This document shows positions 1 to 8,969 of a stretch of 37,655 bases of DNA, in pieces. The stretch is from Dehalococcoidia bacterium (GTDB taxonomy: Bacteria > Chloroflexota > Dehalococcoidia > Tepidiformales > Tepidiformaceae). The stretch lies in assembly GCA_009838385.1 (NCBI GenBank), contig VXRS01000005.1:1-37655 (forward strand), written 5' to 3'. The first letter of the stretch is position 1, and the number at the start of each line of letters is the position of its first letter. The notes under the pieces were generated by a model that was not told the origin of the DNA, ran no database searches, and saw nothing but the letters and a program-made list of their open reading frames with translations. A program made the translations under genes and the position numbers.

Positions 1-565
1 CCATCGCCTCCTCGAGGATCTGGCACATGCGGTCCATCTCCTCGTCGGTGGCCGCTCGCCCCTTCTCCTCGATGCCCATCACATAAACGAGCAGCGGGTT
101 CAGCCCGAGGTAGCTGAGCAGGTTCACGCCCTTGGGGGTCCGCTCAAGGCTCTGGAGGAATTCCGGGTAGGTCTCCCAGTCCCACGGCATCCCCTCCTGC
201 ATCGTTGCGAGGGGAACGGCCTCGTTGCGCGCCATCGTGAGCATGGCGCGGTCCTGGTCCTTTGGCTTCACCGGCGCAAACCCGAAGCCGCAGTTCCCGA
301 TCACGACCGAGGTGACGCCGTGCCAGCCGGATATCGAGCACCACGGATCCCAGAACACCTGCGAGTCGTAGTGGGTGTGCAGGTCGACGAAGCCGGGCGC
401 GACGATCAGGCCACCTGCGTCGAGCACCCTTGCTGCGTCCGATGTGTTGACCGCGCCTATCGACGCGATGCGCCCGTCCTTGATGCCGATATCGGCCTTG
501 AAGCGGGGGGTGCGCAGCCCGTCGATGACGGTGCCACCCTTGATGACGGTATCGAATTCGGGCAT
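1..565 (-). CDS. N-acyl-D-amino-acid deacylase family amidohydrolase (N-terminal part)
   Basis: Reading on the minus strand from ATG at 565, an open frame runs off the left edge, so only about 188 N-terminal residues are present. The protein opens with the small beta-sandwich typical of amidohydrolases (MPEFDTVIKGGTVIDG), then has the metal-binding HTHYD motif near residue 73 and a GNCGFGFAP segment near residue 98. That Cys is the position used as a zinc ligand in D-aminoacylases. The family hydrolyses N-acyl-D-amino acids or related cyclic amides in the cytoplasm; the substrate cannot be read from this fragment. Nothing suggests decay. Other members of the amidohydrolase superfamily remain possible, but the HTHYD/NCGF combination favours the D-aminoacylase branch. 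It looks like ordinary chromosomal backbone left of the accessory DNA. Confidence 0.85.
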   Translation of the reverse strand, partial: MPEFDTVIKGGTVIDGLRTPRFKADIGIKDGRIASIGAVNTSDAARVLDAGGLIVAPGFVDLHTHYDSQVFWDPWCSISGWHGVTSVVIGNCGFGFAPVKPKDQDRAMLTMARNEAVPLATMQEGMPWDWETYPEFLQSLERTPKGVNLLSYLGLNPLLVYVMGIEEKGRAATDEEMDRMCQILEEAM

Positions 566-726
566 GGTTGCGCCTCCGACCGTGTGGGTCGAATCCTACA
601 ACGTCTGGCAATAGCTCCGGCGCGAGGCCGTGATTGCCCCTTCCCGGGGAGGTTGCCGGCGCACGCAGCGGTGCGGCGCTGCAGCCGGACGAGACCTCCT
701 ACACTGGGCAGTGTCTGAGGAGGCCC

Positions 727-888
727 ATGGGTTTCTTCGTGATCGGCGTCGCCATCGTGGTGTTTGCAGGCCTGTACGCGGGCTACGGACTGCGACAGAC
801 GCCCGCGGTCCCACCCCCCTCGTGGATGTGGTGGCTGGTGGGCCTCGCCGCCCTGTGCTTCGGCGGCGCGCTGGCCACATGGGCCTGA
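727..888 (+). CDS. Small two-helix membrane protein
   Basis: A 53-aa protein. The ATG at 727 is preferred to the in-frame ATG at 634 because GAGGAGG lies just upstream (about 716-723). Residues 2-20 (MGFFVIGVAIVVFAGLYAGY) and about 33-52 (WMWWLVGLAALCFGGALATW) are hydrophobic enough to span the membrane, joined by a short Pro-rich turn. I recognise no family. It stands alone between the amidohydrolase and another membrane protein, and its role is unknown. The strong ribosome binding site and clean hydrophobic pattern are the main reasons to believe it. Confidence 0.6.
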   Translation: MGFFVIGVAIVVFAGLYAGYGLRQTPAVPPPSWMWWLVGLAALCFGGALATWA

Positions 889-1172
889 GGACAAACCCAG
901 GAGTACACCCGCGCCGGGGCGAGTGCTCCTCAGCCACGCTGCTTGTGAGCGGGGAAGTGGCTGGTAGGCCAACGCGGACGGTACTGCGAACGTTCCAGTG
1001 GGCGGTTGTCCTGTAGGTTCCTGTCGGTGTGCTGTTGTCATCGAGGGCTGTGGCAGCCTCCCACAACGCCAGCACTGCCAAGCGCCAAGTCTCCCCAATG
1101 TCTGTTGAGATTGCATCGGGCGGGCTCTAGACGGTCGGCGCAGGGTCGTGGGACCATGAGGCTGCGACACCT

Positions 1173-1721
1173 ATGGATCCCACGGCCCTAATCCCCGGCT
1201 TGGCCCAGATGCTTGAGGAACGCTATGGGTGGGCGGGGAGATGGGCCACCCATGTCCTCCTGTTCTCTGCGGTAGCCCTCGTGGCGTTCACGGCCCTCGG
1301 TATGGCCATCCTCGTGGTTGGCCAAATCGTCACGTTCGAGCCGTTCCCCTTTCCCCCGACGGATGACTTCGGACGGATTGGGACCTACGTGCTGGCCTGG
1401 ATAGTGATCATCATCCTCTTGTCCACACTCGGGGTCCGGGTCTTTGAGCGATGGGTCTTCCCCCGAGTGACATCGAAGCTGGAGCGAATCAACAACGACA
1501 TCGAAAGGACCAAGGAGGGGATCCGGGAGGAGAGAGCGTTGCTCGCCGAAGCGATGAAGGATGCGGAGGCTGTGAATGCAAGGCTGTTGGAGGACGAGAA
1601 GCGTTCGGAGATGCGGATAACAGACTTCCACAGGCAGATGGATGAATTGAGTGAGAGAGCTGGTCGGATGGTTGACGCGGCCGAGAGTGGTCTTAGTTCC
1701 TCCGAGCGACCCCCCAAGTGA
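1173..1721 (+). CDS. Membrane-anchored coiled-coil protein, unknown function
   Basis: A 182-aa protein. Two membrane segments are visible at about residues 26-50 (VLLFSAVALVAFTALGMAIL) and 72-92 (YVLAWIVIIILLSTLGVRVF). They are followed by a charged region at about 98-170 rich in Glu, Arg, Lys and Ala with heptad-like spacing (RINNDIERTKEGIREERALL), which should form a cytoplasmic coiled coil. I do not recognise the family. It ends 57 bp before the stop of the convergent DUF499 ATPase gene. It could be a membrane component of the defence cluster or an unrelated chromosomal gene; the opposite orientation argues against co-transcription. The start lacks a strong Shine-Dalgarno sequence. Confidence 0.65.
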   Translation: MDPTALIPGLAQMLEERYGWAGRWATHVLLFSAVALVAFTALGMAILVVGQIVTFEPFPFPPTDDFGRIGTYVLAWIVIIILLSTLGVRVFERWVFPRVTSKLERINNDIERTKEGIREERALLAEAMKDAEAVNARLLEDEKRSEMRITDFHRQMDELSERAGRMVDAAESGLSSSERPPK

Positions 1722-1778
1722 AGCCCCGTAAACACCCGGAGCCGCCCTGCGAAACGTAGCTGATCGCGAGAGGATGCC

Positions 1779-4700
1779 TTATTCGCTCTCGAAGCCAGTG
1801 TCCTCGAACTTCAGGGTCTTGCTGTTCTCCGTCACAACGCGCACGACCTGCTCCGGTGCACCGTTGGGGATGTCGGCTTCGATCTCGAGCGTCAGCCTGA
1901 CATCTGCCCCCGTGAGCCCAGCGAGGTGCGCGATCACCTCATCCGCAATCTTGCCGGCATCTCGGCCGACGCGTGTCGGATCTAGCCGCACCGAGCCGTG
2001 GTAGCGCTTTGCCTGGACCGGAGCTTCGATGCCGGGGAGTGGGTCTGTTGTGGGCTCCTCTCGAAAGTCCACGTAGTCGCCTTCGCCCTGTGGGTAGGTC
2101 GTTTCCGCCTCTTTAGTCTCGGCAGCAGCGGCCGCCTCGGCGTCGAGTTGCTTCCTGGCCACTTCCGGGCGGACGACTAAGCCTGGGTCGCTGTCCGTGA
2201 GTGGACCGCGTGGGCCATGGTGGAGGGCTCGATACCGTTCGGCGTCCTCGTCGTAGCTGTCCGCGTACGCGAACGAGTCCTGCTCCCAGGTCATCAGGCG
2301 GAGACCGTCGCGAATCGCGTCAAGCAGCACCGACGGCTCCCTGAGCCTCGGTAGGTAGAGGTAGCGCGCAAAGTCGTCCAGGAGTTGGCGGACCTCGACG
2401 TGTTCTCCGCGCCAAAGCGGGACCCCGTCCAGCTCCATGCGCAGACGGGTGCCGGCGAACGTGGCGATCAACAGTTCGTCGTTCCGCATACGTCGGGCGG
2501 CGCGTTCGGCGAGACCGGCCTGGGCCGTCAGCCGGATCGCCCGCCACTCGACGTCGGACTGCGGTGTCGATTGGGTCGGGACCAGCAACCACTGGTAGGT
2601 CTCCCCGATCCGGGCATCGACCGCGCCGGAGGCGGCACTTTGCTGCTGTTCGGCTTGCCGCACTTGGTGCGGAGGGAGGTCAAGGGCTTCCTTGTCCCGC
2701 AGGATCGAACTCCACGCGAGGTAGAGGCTGATGCCTTGCTGCAACTCCTGGAGCCGCGTCTCGTCGGGAGCGAGGAACGCAAGCGTGTTCCGGAAGAGCC
2801 GCGGTGTATTCCCGCGCGACTCCAGGATCGAGGTGGCAGCGACCACGGCGCGGGATTCGTCCGTCCCCTCGCGCGAGCTGTAGGGATGGTCGGGGCTGAG
2901 CACGACAATCCGTGTCTCGAGTGCGTCTTGCACATCGTGCTCCGACGATGGAAAGAGGTGGACACCGCTGAAGTCGCCCCGGTTCCCGAGGTCGGACTGG
3001 AGCCGCTTCTTGATCTCCTCCTCGACTTCCTGAGGCCGGTCGCGGAGATAGGCCTGGGCACGGTCGTCGGCCAGGCGGGCGACTGTCGGCTGGGTCGAAT
3101 ACCAGTAGCGCGTGCCGTCCTGGTAGAGGTAGCGCGCTCTGCCACTCAGACGACGCAACGCATCGCCGAAGACGTTGGGCTGCTCGCCGGGCATGACGCA
3201 GCCGAGCTTGATGTGCCGGTCCTCGATCCCCTGGTTGGCCGCGGCCGGCGTGGGCGCCGACCCAAGGTAGATAGTGCGCGCGACTCTTCGGCAAGCGCCG
3301 AACTTCCCAAGGCTTGGGATCTCGCCGTCGAGGCGCATGGGCAGCGCACTTCCGCCGTCGATGTCGCTCTCGATGACCGGCACCCAGTTCTCGGGGAGGT
3401 AGCGAGTCAGCTCGAACTGGACGCGCGGGTCGTCGAGGGGAAGGTTCGCGGGCAGGACCAGTGGATTGCGGTCCCCCTGCTGCCAGAGGCTGTGCACCAC
3501 CGCTGCCATGAGACGCAGCACACCGCGCGTGCGCTGGAAGCTCTGGAGCGTCGACCAGTCCGTGTAGAGCCGGTCGAAGACCTCCGGGTGGATGGGGTAG
3601 GCGGCCTTGATCCGTTGCTCGTACTCGCCCTCGGCGCACTCCTGCGGAAACTCCTGCTGGTTCGTCCGGTAGAGGTTGCAGAAGGCCCGGGCGACGTTGT
3701 CGCGGGTGGCGAAGCCCTCGTTGTCCGTGATGGTCTCGAACAGCCTGCGGCGGACGATCTCGAAGCTCTCCTCGGCCGTGGCGGGCCGCCAGGATGAGTC
3801 GACACGCCCGATCACGTTACGCAGGCGTGCGAGGGCGGCGCGGCCCCGTCGTCCACCCACCTCCTCGTCGTCGGCCTGGGCGCCGGGGGAGTTCCCCGAC
3901 TCGGAAGCGGGGAGGCTGATAACGAGGAAGCAGTTTGGGACCAGCTTGGCCGACTCCGTGAGCGCCTGCGCGAAGGTGAACTGCGTCTCAAAGCTCCCTG
4001 CGGGCAGGTCGCCCTCGTCGTGGAGTTGGCGCGCGTAGGCGACCCACTCGTCGATGAGGATGAGGGCGGGACCGTACTCCGCCATAAGTTCGCGGATGGT
4101 GTCGCCGGGGCTCGTCGCGCGTTCGTCGTCGCTCCGGACGCGCTCGTACGCCCGACGCGCCTCCTCGATGCCGCCGGCCGCGAGTCCAAGCTGCCACGCA
4201 AGTTCGCCCCAGAGCGTCCGTACCTCCGTGCCATCCGGCTTCGTGTTCGGGTTGCCGGGGGAGATGCGGTTGCCAACCAGCACGACGCGCTTGACATCGG
4301 GAAGGCTCTCGACACCGGTCTGCTGCATTACCGCGTCCATGTCCGCGAGCTCACCTACGGGCGTGCCGGAGAAGAGGTGGTAGAGGGCGAGCATGGAGTG
4401 CGTCTTACCGCCGCCGAAGTTCGTCTGGAGTTGGATGACGGGGTCGCCTCCTGTACCCGCAAGCCGACGGATCGCGCCGTCGAGGAGGTGGCGGAGGCTG
4501 TCGGTCAGGTAGGTACGGCGGAAGAACTCGGCGGGATCGCGGTACTCGGGTTCGCCCTGGCCGAGATGGACCTGCCAGAGATCGGCAGCGAATTCGGCCT
4601 GCTGGTAGAGACCGCTGGAGACGTCCTGGTGGGGAGTCACAACCTCGCGCCAGGGGCGAAGCCCGCCCGCGGTCTGGCTCTCGCCGCCGGTGGACGCGGC

Positions 4701-5156
4701 CCGCCGCCGCTGCGTGCGCGCCTGTTCGTTGAAGCGGACCCGCAGCAGTTCCGTCTTCATCTGCTCCAGCTCGGTGGCTACGGGGGAGGAGACCGCCATC
4801 AGGAGGCGGTGGGTCGAGTCAAGAGCCCGGTAGGTGTCGTCGGTCGAGAACGCGCGCTGGTGCGCCCAGTCGTTCCTGACGTCCCGCAGTTCGTTGACGA
4901 TGCCGCGTTCACTGCGCCCCAAGATGTCGCGGTAGACGTCATTCCATGAGAGGGCCATCACCCGTAGCAGCGCCGCCACGTCCAGATCGTTGAAAGGCTT
5001 CGATGGGTCCTTGATCTTCGTGTTGAGGATGCTCTCCAGTTCCTGCGCTGTCCGGCCTTTGTGGCGGCTGATGAATTCCCGCGATGCGAAGTGCGCGAGG
5101 CCGCTCTTGAGCAACTCCATCGCCTTGCCGACGCGCTCCTGGTTGGTGGGGGCCAT
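1779..5156 (-). CDS. DUF499 P-loop ATPase with N-terminal HEPN-like domain (BrxC/PglY-like)
   Basis: A 1125-aa protein, last gene of the minus-strand defence operon. Residues 1-120 look like a Swt1-type HEPN domain and carry RNDWAH at 94-99, which fits the Rx4-6H motif of HEPN RNases. The ATPase core has a P-loop GGGKTHS at 248-254 and a Walker B-like LILIDEW with acidic pair at 369-370. The rest matches my memory of DUF499 proteins, the large ATPases accompanying BREX (BrxC/PglY) and methyltransferase/helicase islands. The C-terminus ends in a small beta-rich domain (VRLTLEIEADIPNG). It likely acts as a nucleotide-driven regulator or motor working with the upstream methyltransferases. The start lies 22 bp after the HEPN gene stop. 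ATPase assignment is firm; its RNase potential is inferred from one motif. Confidence 0.9.
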   Translation of the reverse strand: MAPTNQERVGKAMELLKSGLAHFASREFISRHKGRTAQELESILNTKIKDPSKPFNDLDVAALLRVMALSWNDVYRDILGRSERGIVNELRDVRNDWAHQRAFSTDDTYRALDSTHRLLMAVSSPVATELEQMKTELLRVRFNEQARTQRRRAASTGGESQTAGGLRPWREVVTPHQDVSSGLYQQAEFAADLWQVHLGQGEPEYRDPAEFFRRTYLTDSLRHLLDGAIRRLAGTGGDPVIQLQTNFGGGKTHSMLALYHLFSGTPVGELADMDAVMQQTGVESLPDVKRVVLVGNRISPGNPNTKPDGTEVRTLWGELAWQLGLAAGGIEEARRAYERVRSDDERATSPGDTIRELMAEYGPALILIDEWVAYARQLHDEGDLPAGSFETQFTFAQALTESAKLVPNCFLVISLPASESGNSPGAQADDEEVGGRRGRAALARLRNVIGRVDSSWRPATAEESFEIVRRRLFETITDNEGFATRDNVARAFCNLYRTNQQEFPQECAEGEYEQRIKAAYPIHPEVFDRLYTDWSTLQSFQRTRGVLRLMAAVVHSLWQQGDRNPLVLPANLPLDDPRVQFELTRYLPENWVPVIESDIDGGSALPMRLDGEIPSLGKFGACRRVARTIYLGSAPTPAAANQGIEDRHIKLGCVMPGEQPNVFGDALRRLSGRARYLYQDGTRYWYSTQPTVARLADDRAQAYLRDRPQEVEEEIKKRLQSDLGNRGDFSGVHLFPSSEHDVQDALETRIVVLSPDHPYSSREGTDESRAVVAATSILESRGNTPRLFRNTLAFLAPDETRLQELQQGISLYLAWSSILRDKEALDLPPHQVRQAEQQQSAASGAVDARIGETYQWLLVPTQSTPQSDVEWRAIRLTAQAGLAERAARRMRNDELLIATFAGTRLRMELDGVPLWRGEHVEVRQLLDDFARYLYLPRLREPSVLLDAIRDGLRLMTWEQDSFAYADSYDEDAERYRALHHGPRGPLTDSDPGLVVRPEVARKQLDAEAAAAAETKEAETTYPQGEGDYVDFREEPTTDPLPGIEAPVQAKRYHGSVRLDPTRVGRDAGKIADEVIAHLAGLTGADVRLTLEIEADIPNGAPEQVVRVVTENSKTLKFEDTGFESE

Positions 5157-5178
5157 AGGGGTCCTCCGGTGTAGGGGT

Positions 5179-5586
5179 CTATTCGAGGGTCAGGCCGCGG
5201 CGGCCAAACTCGACCGCCACGGCATCGTAGATTGAGCGGGCCTCTGACTCTGCGCGAGTCGCATCCGCAGCTGTGGGTTCCGGCCAGTCGCCTGGATACC
5301 TGGCCTCCGCCCCCCACTCCGTCAGCCTATCGAGCAAGTCGGGGGAGGCGCCTTGGGGCCAGCCCTCCGGGAAAAGATCGCGCAGGCGCCGCAGGTCGTG
5401 GCTGTAGGGGAATTCGACACTCTCCAGGACGAGTACGGCCTTCAGCGTCTTCTCAGCGGCCTGCTGGGAGAACCAGCACGCATAGCGCGACCTCGCAGCA
5501 CGCGCCATCTGCCCAGCGACTTCGAGATCCTCCTGCGCGTAGCGCAACCAGCGCAGCGCCTCCGCCTCGCTCTCAGGCTCGCTCAT
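5179..5586 (-). CDS. HEPN domain protein, partner of the MNT protein
   Basis: A 135-aa protein starting MSEPESEAEALRWLRYAQED; the start at 5586 overlaps the end of the MNT gene by 14 nt. The pattern LRYAQEDLEVA, then WFSQQAAEKTLKAVLV, then YSHDLRRL is that of the HEPN family (PF05168-like), a helical protein that pairs with minimal nucleotidyltransferases. In such pairs HEPN is often an RNase toxin and MNT an AMP-transferring antitoxin. I do not see a clean Rx4-6H catalytic motif, so this copy may be non-nucleolytic or use another arrangement. It lies inside the defence operon, 22 bp upstream of the DUF499 gene, so it may be a dedicated component and not a stray toxin-antitoxin module. Confidence 0.85.
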   Translation of the reverse strand: MSEPESEAEALRWLRYAQEDLEVAGQMARAARSRYACWFSQQAAEKTLKAVLVLESVEFPYSHDLRRLRDLFPEGWPQGASPDLLDRLTEWGAEARYPGDWPEPTAADATRAESEARSIYDAVAVEFGRRGLTLE

Positions 5587-5917
5587 ACAGAACCCTGCCC
5601 TCGCGCAGGGCGGGGCGCAGCACGGTTCCGATGATGTGGCCCCGCCGCGCGATGTGGTCCGGCGTTGTGACAACGATGTCCTTGGCTACCGGCAAATCTC
5701 CCACGGCACCGCGCATCTTGATGGCAGCTTCCCGGCGGTCCGTGCCGTCCGGCATTACAACCAGCAGGTCTACGTCGCTCCAGTCCCTTGCCTCACCGCG
5801 CGCACGCGAGCCGAACAGAAGGATGCGCTCAGGGTCAAACCCCTCGGCGATGCGCTTCACCATCGTCTCCACGACCGGCTCGACGGCTGTTGCACGCTCC
5901 TGGTTGGTGGTAGCCAT
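5573..5917 (-). CDS. MNT-type nucleotidyltransferase
   Basis: A 114-aa protein. It has the minimal nucleotidyltransferase signature GSRARG at 36-41 followed by SDVD with Asp48 and Asp50, the metal-binding DxD of the pol-beta fold. In characterised MNT/HEPN pairs this protein adenylylates the HEPN partner and neutralises it. A Shine-Dalgarno GGAG lies 7-8 nt before the ATG. Its first residues (MATTNQER) nearly repeat the first residues of the DUF499 protein (MAPTNQER), and the corresponding DNA is also alike. It sits 87 bp downstream of methyltransferase A and overlaps the HEPN gene by 14 nt, so the two are translated together. Confidence 0.88.
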   Translation of the reverse strand: MATTNQERATAVEPVVETMVKRIAEGFDPERILLFGSRARGEARDWSDVDLLVVMPDGTDRREAAIKMRGAVGDLPVAKDIVVTTPDHIARRGHIIGTVLRPALREGRVLYERA

Positions 5918-6004
5918 ACCGTTCTCCGAACGACCTATTGAGTCAGTCCAACCCTATGATCGCACTATCTCCCGTGCACTTCCCGCACGGTAGCAGAGTT
6001 AGCG
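5918..6004 (-). promoter_or_regulatory. Intercistronic region with two small inverted repeats before the MNT gene
   Basis: Between methyltransferase A and the MNT gene are two inverted repeats. CCGTGC (5972-5977) pairs with GCACGG (5985-5990) around a 7-nt loop. CGTTC (5920-5924) pairs with GAACG (5928-5932), and the complement of its loop contributes to the MNT Shine-Dalgarno (GGAG). There is no T-tract, so it is not a classical terminator. It may alter MNT/HEPN translation or hold an internal promoter. This is sequence symmetry only. Confidence 0.3.
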
Positions 6005-8905
6005 TCACGCCTCCTCGACCGGCGCAAGGAGTGTGCCCTGCCGCACCGGAGCCTGCTGGCGGGCGAGGCTGGCGAGGTCGGGCCAGATCTGGATGAGGGT
6101 GTTGTAATCGAGCGCCTCCTGGGAGCGGTTCTTCTGGTCGCAGATGCGGTAGAGGCGGTAGGCAAGCTCCCGCGCCGGCTCTGCCATGGCCCCGAGCCGG
6201 GCCACGACCTCCGATGCGGGCTCCTCGCCGAGGTGGAGGACCCGCACGAGGTGGTGCACCGACTCCCAGACGGTGAGCCGCCGTTCCGTCTGTGGATCCC
6301 AGTCCTCAGCCAACTCGTCGGGGCGCAGGAGGCGCACCTTGCCAGCCTCCGATACAAGGATGCCAGCATCGACCATGCCCTGGACACTTGTGTTCTTGGC
6401 TTTGGAGAGTGTCTCGGCCACGCCGAAGTCGCCCTCGGCGAAGTTCGACTGCTCGAACCAGGCGAGCGCCCAGCGGGTGTCCGCGTCGAAGTCACCCTCC
6501 TGTTCGGCCAGCGTCTCGTCGAGCGTCTGGTTGATAAGAGACAGGGCCTCCCCCACGGAGACGGGCTCGCCGCTCGCATCCAAGACCTTCGCATAGCGCG
6601 TGAACACAGCCATGCCCGGCCCGATAGCGGCCTGCGCCAGGTCTACGGGGGCGATATTCCCGCTCTGCATCTGAAGTAGCGCCTGCGGTAGTTGGACCTT
6701 AAGTGCGTCAACGAATTCACGCCTAGTGGCGACGGGCGCATCAGCGGGGCGCGGTCGGCAGGCCAGTGCGATGCTCGACGCGAGGGCGTTGGCCCCCATG
6801 CCGATCATCCTATTGCTCAACTCGGTCCGCATCGGCCAAGTCCCCGTGATGGAAAAGCCGCAGGAGATCGCGCTCTCGAGGAACGTCTCCCAACCCGTAC
6901 TCGTGATGCCACCCTCTCCCTTCCCCTCCGACTGCTTGAAGGCGTAGTAGACGGAAACCGGGAAACCGAGGTGAGCTTGGTCCACAAGTATTTTCAACGC
7001 CCGGGACATGCCGTCGAGAAAGAAAGCTTCGGCCTCCCCCTTGCTGCCATGCCTGTAGGGCGTTGCCACAAGTTCTTCGGCCTTGGGTACTGCGAGGGTT
7101 GCGAATATGTCTGGCTGGACCTTGGCAAGGGACCGCCTTAGCCACACGTAGAAGAAATCCGATAGGTCGGCGTAGCCGATGTTGTCGTAGTAAGGAGGGT
7201 CTGTGGAGACAACGCCACTTGAGTCAGCGCCATTCTTCGCTGCGTCGGCCTGTACCGCATGTCCAGGTGCCCGCACCGATATCGAGTCGAAGGCCTTGTA
7301 CGTCCAATCGACGTTGTTGAGGAAGTTCCCGCTGGAAGCGGAGAACGGATTGCCCTCTGCAAAGTCCCAGGTCATAGGAATCGCCTGTCGACCAAAGGTG
7401 TTTCGTAAGGCCTCCATCTTGAGACCGTTGTGCCAGGTGCAGACCGATGACCAATAGTCAGCACTCTTGTCCACGGCAAAAGCCAAATACACGCTCACTG
7501 CCTCCGCGTAGGCCTTCGCGCCCTTGCCGCCCTCGTAAAGGGGGGCACTATCGTCGGGGAGACCGGCGGCCACGGCGTCGGTGCGGATCCGGTCCCGCGC
7601 TTCCCCAACGAGGTCAGAGAACGTCGTGAGCGCCATCAACTGCCGGTCGGTGAAGAGGTCTCCGAACGTCGTCATGCCATAGTTCGGCGTCTTGAAGTCG
7701 CGAGGGTTGTCGGGCAGGTCTGCGTCAGGCCTCCAATTCGGCACAGCCCTGAGTGCGACGGCCTCCTGCTCCTGCATCGGAGATAGGTAGACTCGGCCCC
7801 CGTCTCCTTCGGTGACGATGGCCATCAAGCGCTCTCCCATCCTGCCTGCCTGGCCCTCGGTGCGTATGTGCTCGTAAGGGACAGGTACTCCGGACATCAG
7901 GCACTTGAAGGCGCTTCGCTTACCCGCTGTTGTCCCGGCCGCCGCTTCCTCTGGTGGTGTTCCCGCCTTCACCACGAACCGATAACCACCACTCTCGACA
8001 ACCGGCTCGACGTAGGCCTCCTTCCCCTTCTTCTTTGAGAGGACGAAGGTGGAGGCGAGGGGCAGCTCCACGTCGGCGAAGGCAGGGTTGGGGCTCTTCA
8101 CGGTGCGGGCCCAGAGCCAGGCGATTACCGTCAGCTCGCGGCCCACGGACTGTTTCAGGTCCGGGCGCTCGCGCGCCATCTCCTCCGTGACAGCCACCTT
8201 CGGGTAGAGGTGGCCGATGCGCTTCTCAGCCTCGTCGCGCATCCACTGGCCGTAGTAGCGCACGTCCTCGGCCAGCCCCGCCGCGCCCTTCCAGGCGGCA
8301 TCAACGGCGGCCTGACCGCTGCGGCTGTCGGGGTTCACCGGCGGCTTCCCGGCGAAGCGGGGCGGTATCTCGATCATGGCCTTGTTGATGAGCACAGCCA
8401 CGGGGTTCAGGTCGCTGGCGTGAGCCTCCAGCCCCAGCCGCTGCGCCTCCAGAGGGATGGAGCCACCGCCGGCGAAGGGGTCGTGGAAGGCCGGCAGCTT
8501 GTCGGGATTGAACAGCTCAGCCGCCTGGGGGTGGTCGCTGTTGTCCTCGCAGGTGCGCCGCCAGCTCTTCCGGATCTCCTCGCGAGCTGCCTCGAGCACC
8601 TGCTCGTTCGTCGTGTTCTCCCACTTCACTAGCTCTTCGATGATGCGAAACAGGCGCTGGCGCTCCTCGTCCTGCTCCTCTTCTGTGAACAGCTCGGGCC
8701 ACGAGGATGGGTCGTCCACCAACTGCGCGAACAGCACCGCCCGCGCGGCCGCCAGCGGTCGACGTGCCCACCAAAGGTGCAGCGTGCTGGGGTGTCCGTG
8801 CCGGATCGACTTCTCGCGCGCCGAGGCCTTGTTGATAGCGTCCAGTGGCAGCGCCACTTCGATGAGCTTCTTGCGTGTGATGACCGGGCGTGCCTCGTGA
8901 GTCAT
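6005..8905 (-). CDS. DUF1156 DNA methyltransferase, copy A
   Basis: A 966-aa protein starting [17 protein letters not shown]. The frame stays open to 9196, but similarity with the neighbouring paralogue begins here. The N-terminus ([19 protein letters not shown], then [10 protein letters not shown]) is the DUF1156 signature. The SAM-binding motif I is [10 protein letters not shown] at 142-151 and catalytic motif IV is DPPY at 569-572, so it should methylate the exocyclic amino group of adenine or cytosine in DNA. Residues about 300-400 and 490-560 are the least like copy B and may hold target recognition. In the operon it follows copy B after 64 bp and precedes the MNT gene. Likely role: marking self DNA for the helicase/ATPase machinery. 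Methyltransferase activity is well supported; the target base and site are unknown. Confidence 0.93.
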   Translation of the reverse strand: MTHEARPVITRKKLIEVALPLDAINKASAREKSIRHGHPSTLHLWWARRPLAAARAVLFAQLVDDPSSWPELFTEEEQDEERQRLFRIIEELVKWENTTNEQVLEAAREEIRKSWRRTCEDNSDHPQAAELFNPDKLPAFHDPFAGGGSIPLEAQRLGLEAHASDLNPVAVLINKAMIEIPPRFAGKPPVNPDSRSGQAAVDAAWKGAAGLAEDVRYYGQWMRDEAEKRIGHLYPKVAVTEEMARERPDLKQSVGRELTVIAWLWARTVKSPNPAFADVELPLASTFVLSKKKGKEAYVEPVVESGGYRFVVKAGTPPEEAAAGTTAGKRSAFKCLMSGVPVPYEHIRTEGQAGRMGERLMAIVTEGDGGRVYLSPMQEQEAVALRAVPNWRPDADLPDNPRDFKTPNYGMTTFGDLFTDRQLMALTTFSDLVGEARDRIRTDAVAAGLPDDSAPLYEGGKGAKAYAEAVSVYLAFAVDKSADYWSSVCTWHNGLKMEALRNTFGRQAIPMTWDFAEGNPFSASSGNFLNNVDWTYKAFDSISVRAPGHAVQADAAKNGADSSGVVSTDPPYYDNIGYADLSDFFYVWLRRSLAKVQPDIFATLAVPKAEELVATPYRHGSKGEAEAFFLDGMSRALKILVDQAHLGFPVSVYYAFKQSEGKGEGGITSTGWETFLESAISCGFSITGTWPMRTELSNRMIGMGANALASSIALACRPRPADAPVATRREFVDALKVQLPQALLQMQSGNIAPVDLAQAAIGPGMAVFTRYAKVLDASGEPVSVGEALSLINQTLDETLAEQEGDFDADTRWALAWFEQSNFAEGDFGVAETLSKAKNTSVQGMVDAGILVSEAGKVRLLRPDELAEDWDPQTERRLTVWESVHHLVRVLHLGEEPASEVVARLGAMAEPARELAYRLYRICDQKNRSQEALDYNTLIQIWPDLASLARQQAPVRQGTLLAPVEEA
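6060..6600 (-). repeat. C-terminal block of the methyltransferase duplication, copy A
   Basis: This block is highly similar at DNA level to about 9028-9568, at an offset of about 2968 bp. At protein level 61 consecutive residues, from [10 protein letters not shown] to RICDQKNR, are identical between the two methyltransferases. Together with a conserved N-terminal block it forms a direct repeat of about 2.97 kb periodicity. Boundaries were judged by eye. Confidence 0.8.
7990..8870 (-). repeat. N-terminal block of the methyltransferase duplication, copy A
   Basis: It corresponds to about 10962-11838 in copy B. It encodes the DUF1156 N-terminus, motif I and the following conserved stretch ([20 protein letters not shown] in both proteins). 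Similarity drops sharply between this block and the C-terminal block, giving a conserved-variable-conserved pattern. Confidence 0.75.
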
Positions 8906-8908
8906 GAG

Positions 8909-8930
8909 GGCAGCCCTGGCCAGGGCTGCC
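8909..8930. promoter_or_regulatory. Perfect 22-nt palindrome just upstream of methyltransferase A
   Basis: The 11-nt arm GGCAGCCCTGG is followed directly by its exact complement, ending 3 nt before the ATG of methyltransferase A on the minus strand. In mRNA this would be a strong hairpin covering the ribosome-binding region. In DNA it could be an operator or even a methylation target. I see no Shine-Dalgarno between hairpin and start codon, which suggests translational control or coupling. Confidence 0.55.
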
Positions 8931-8969
8931 AGTGCGGCAACTCGTAGGCGATGCTTGCCACCAAGTGCA

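Noticed and set aside
2385..3797. 470-codon plus-strand frame
   Set aside because: Antisense shadow of the DUF499 ATPase.
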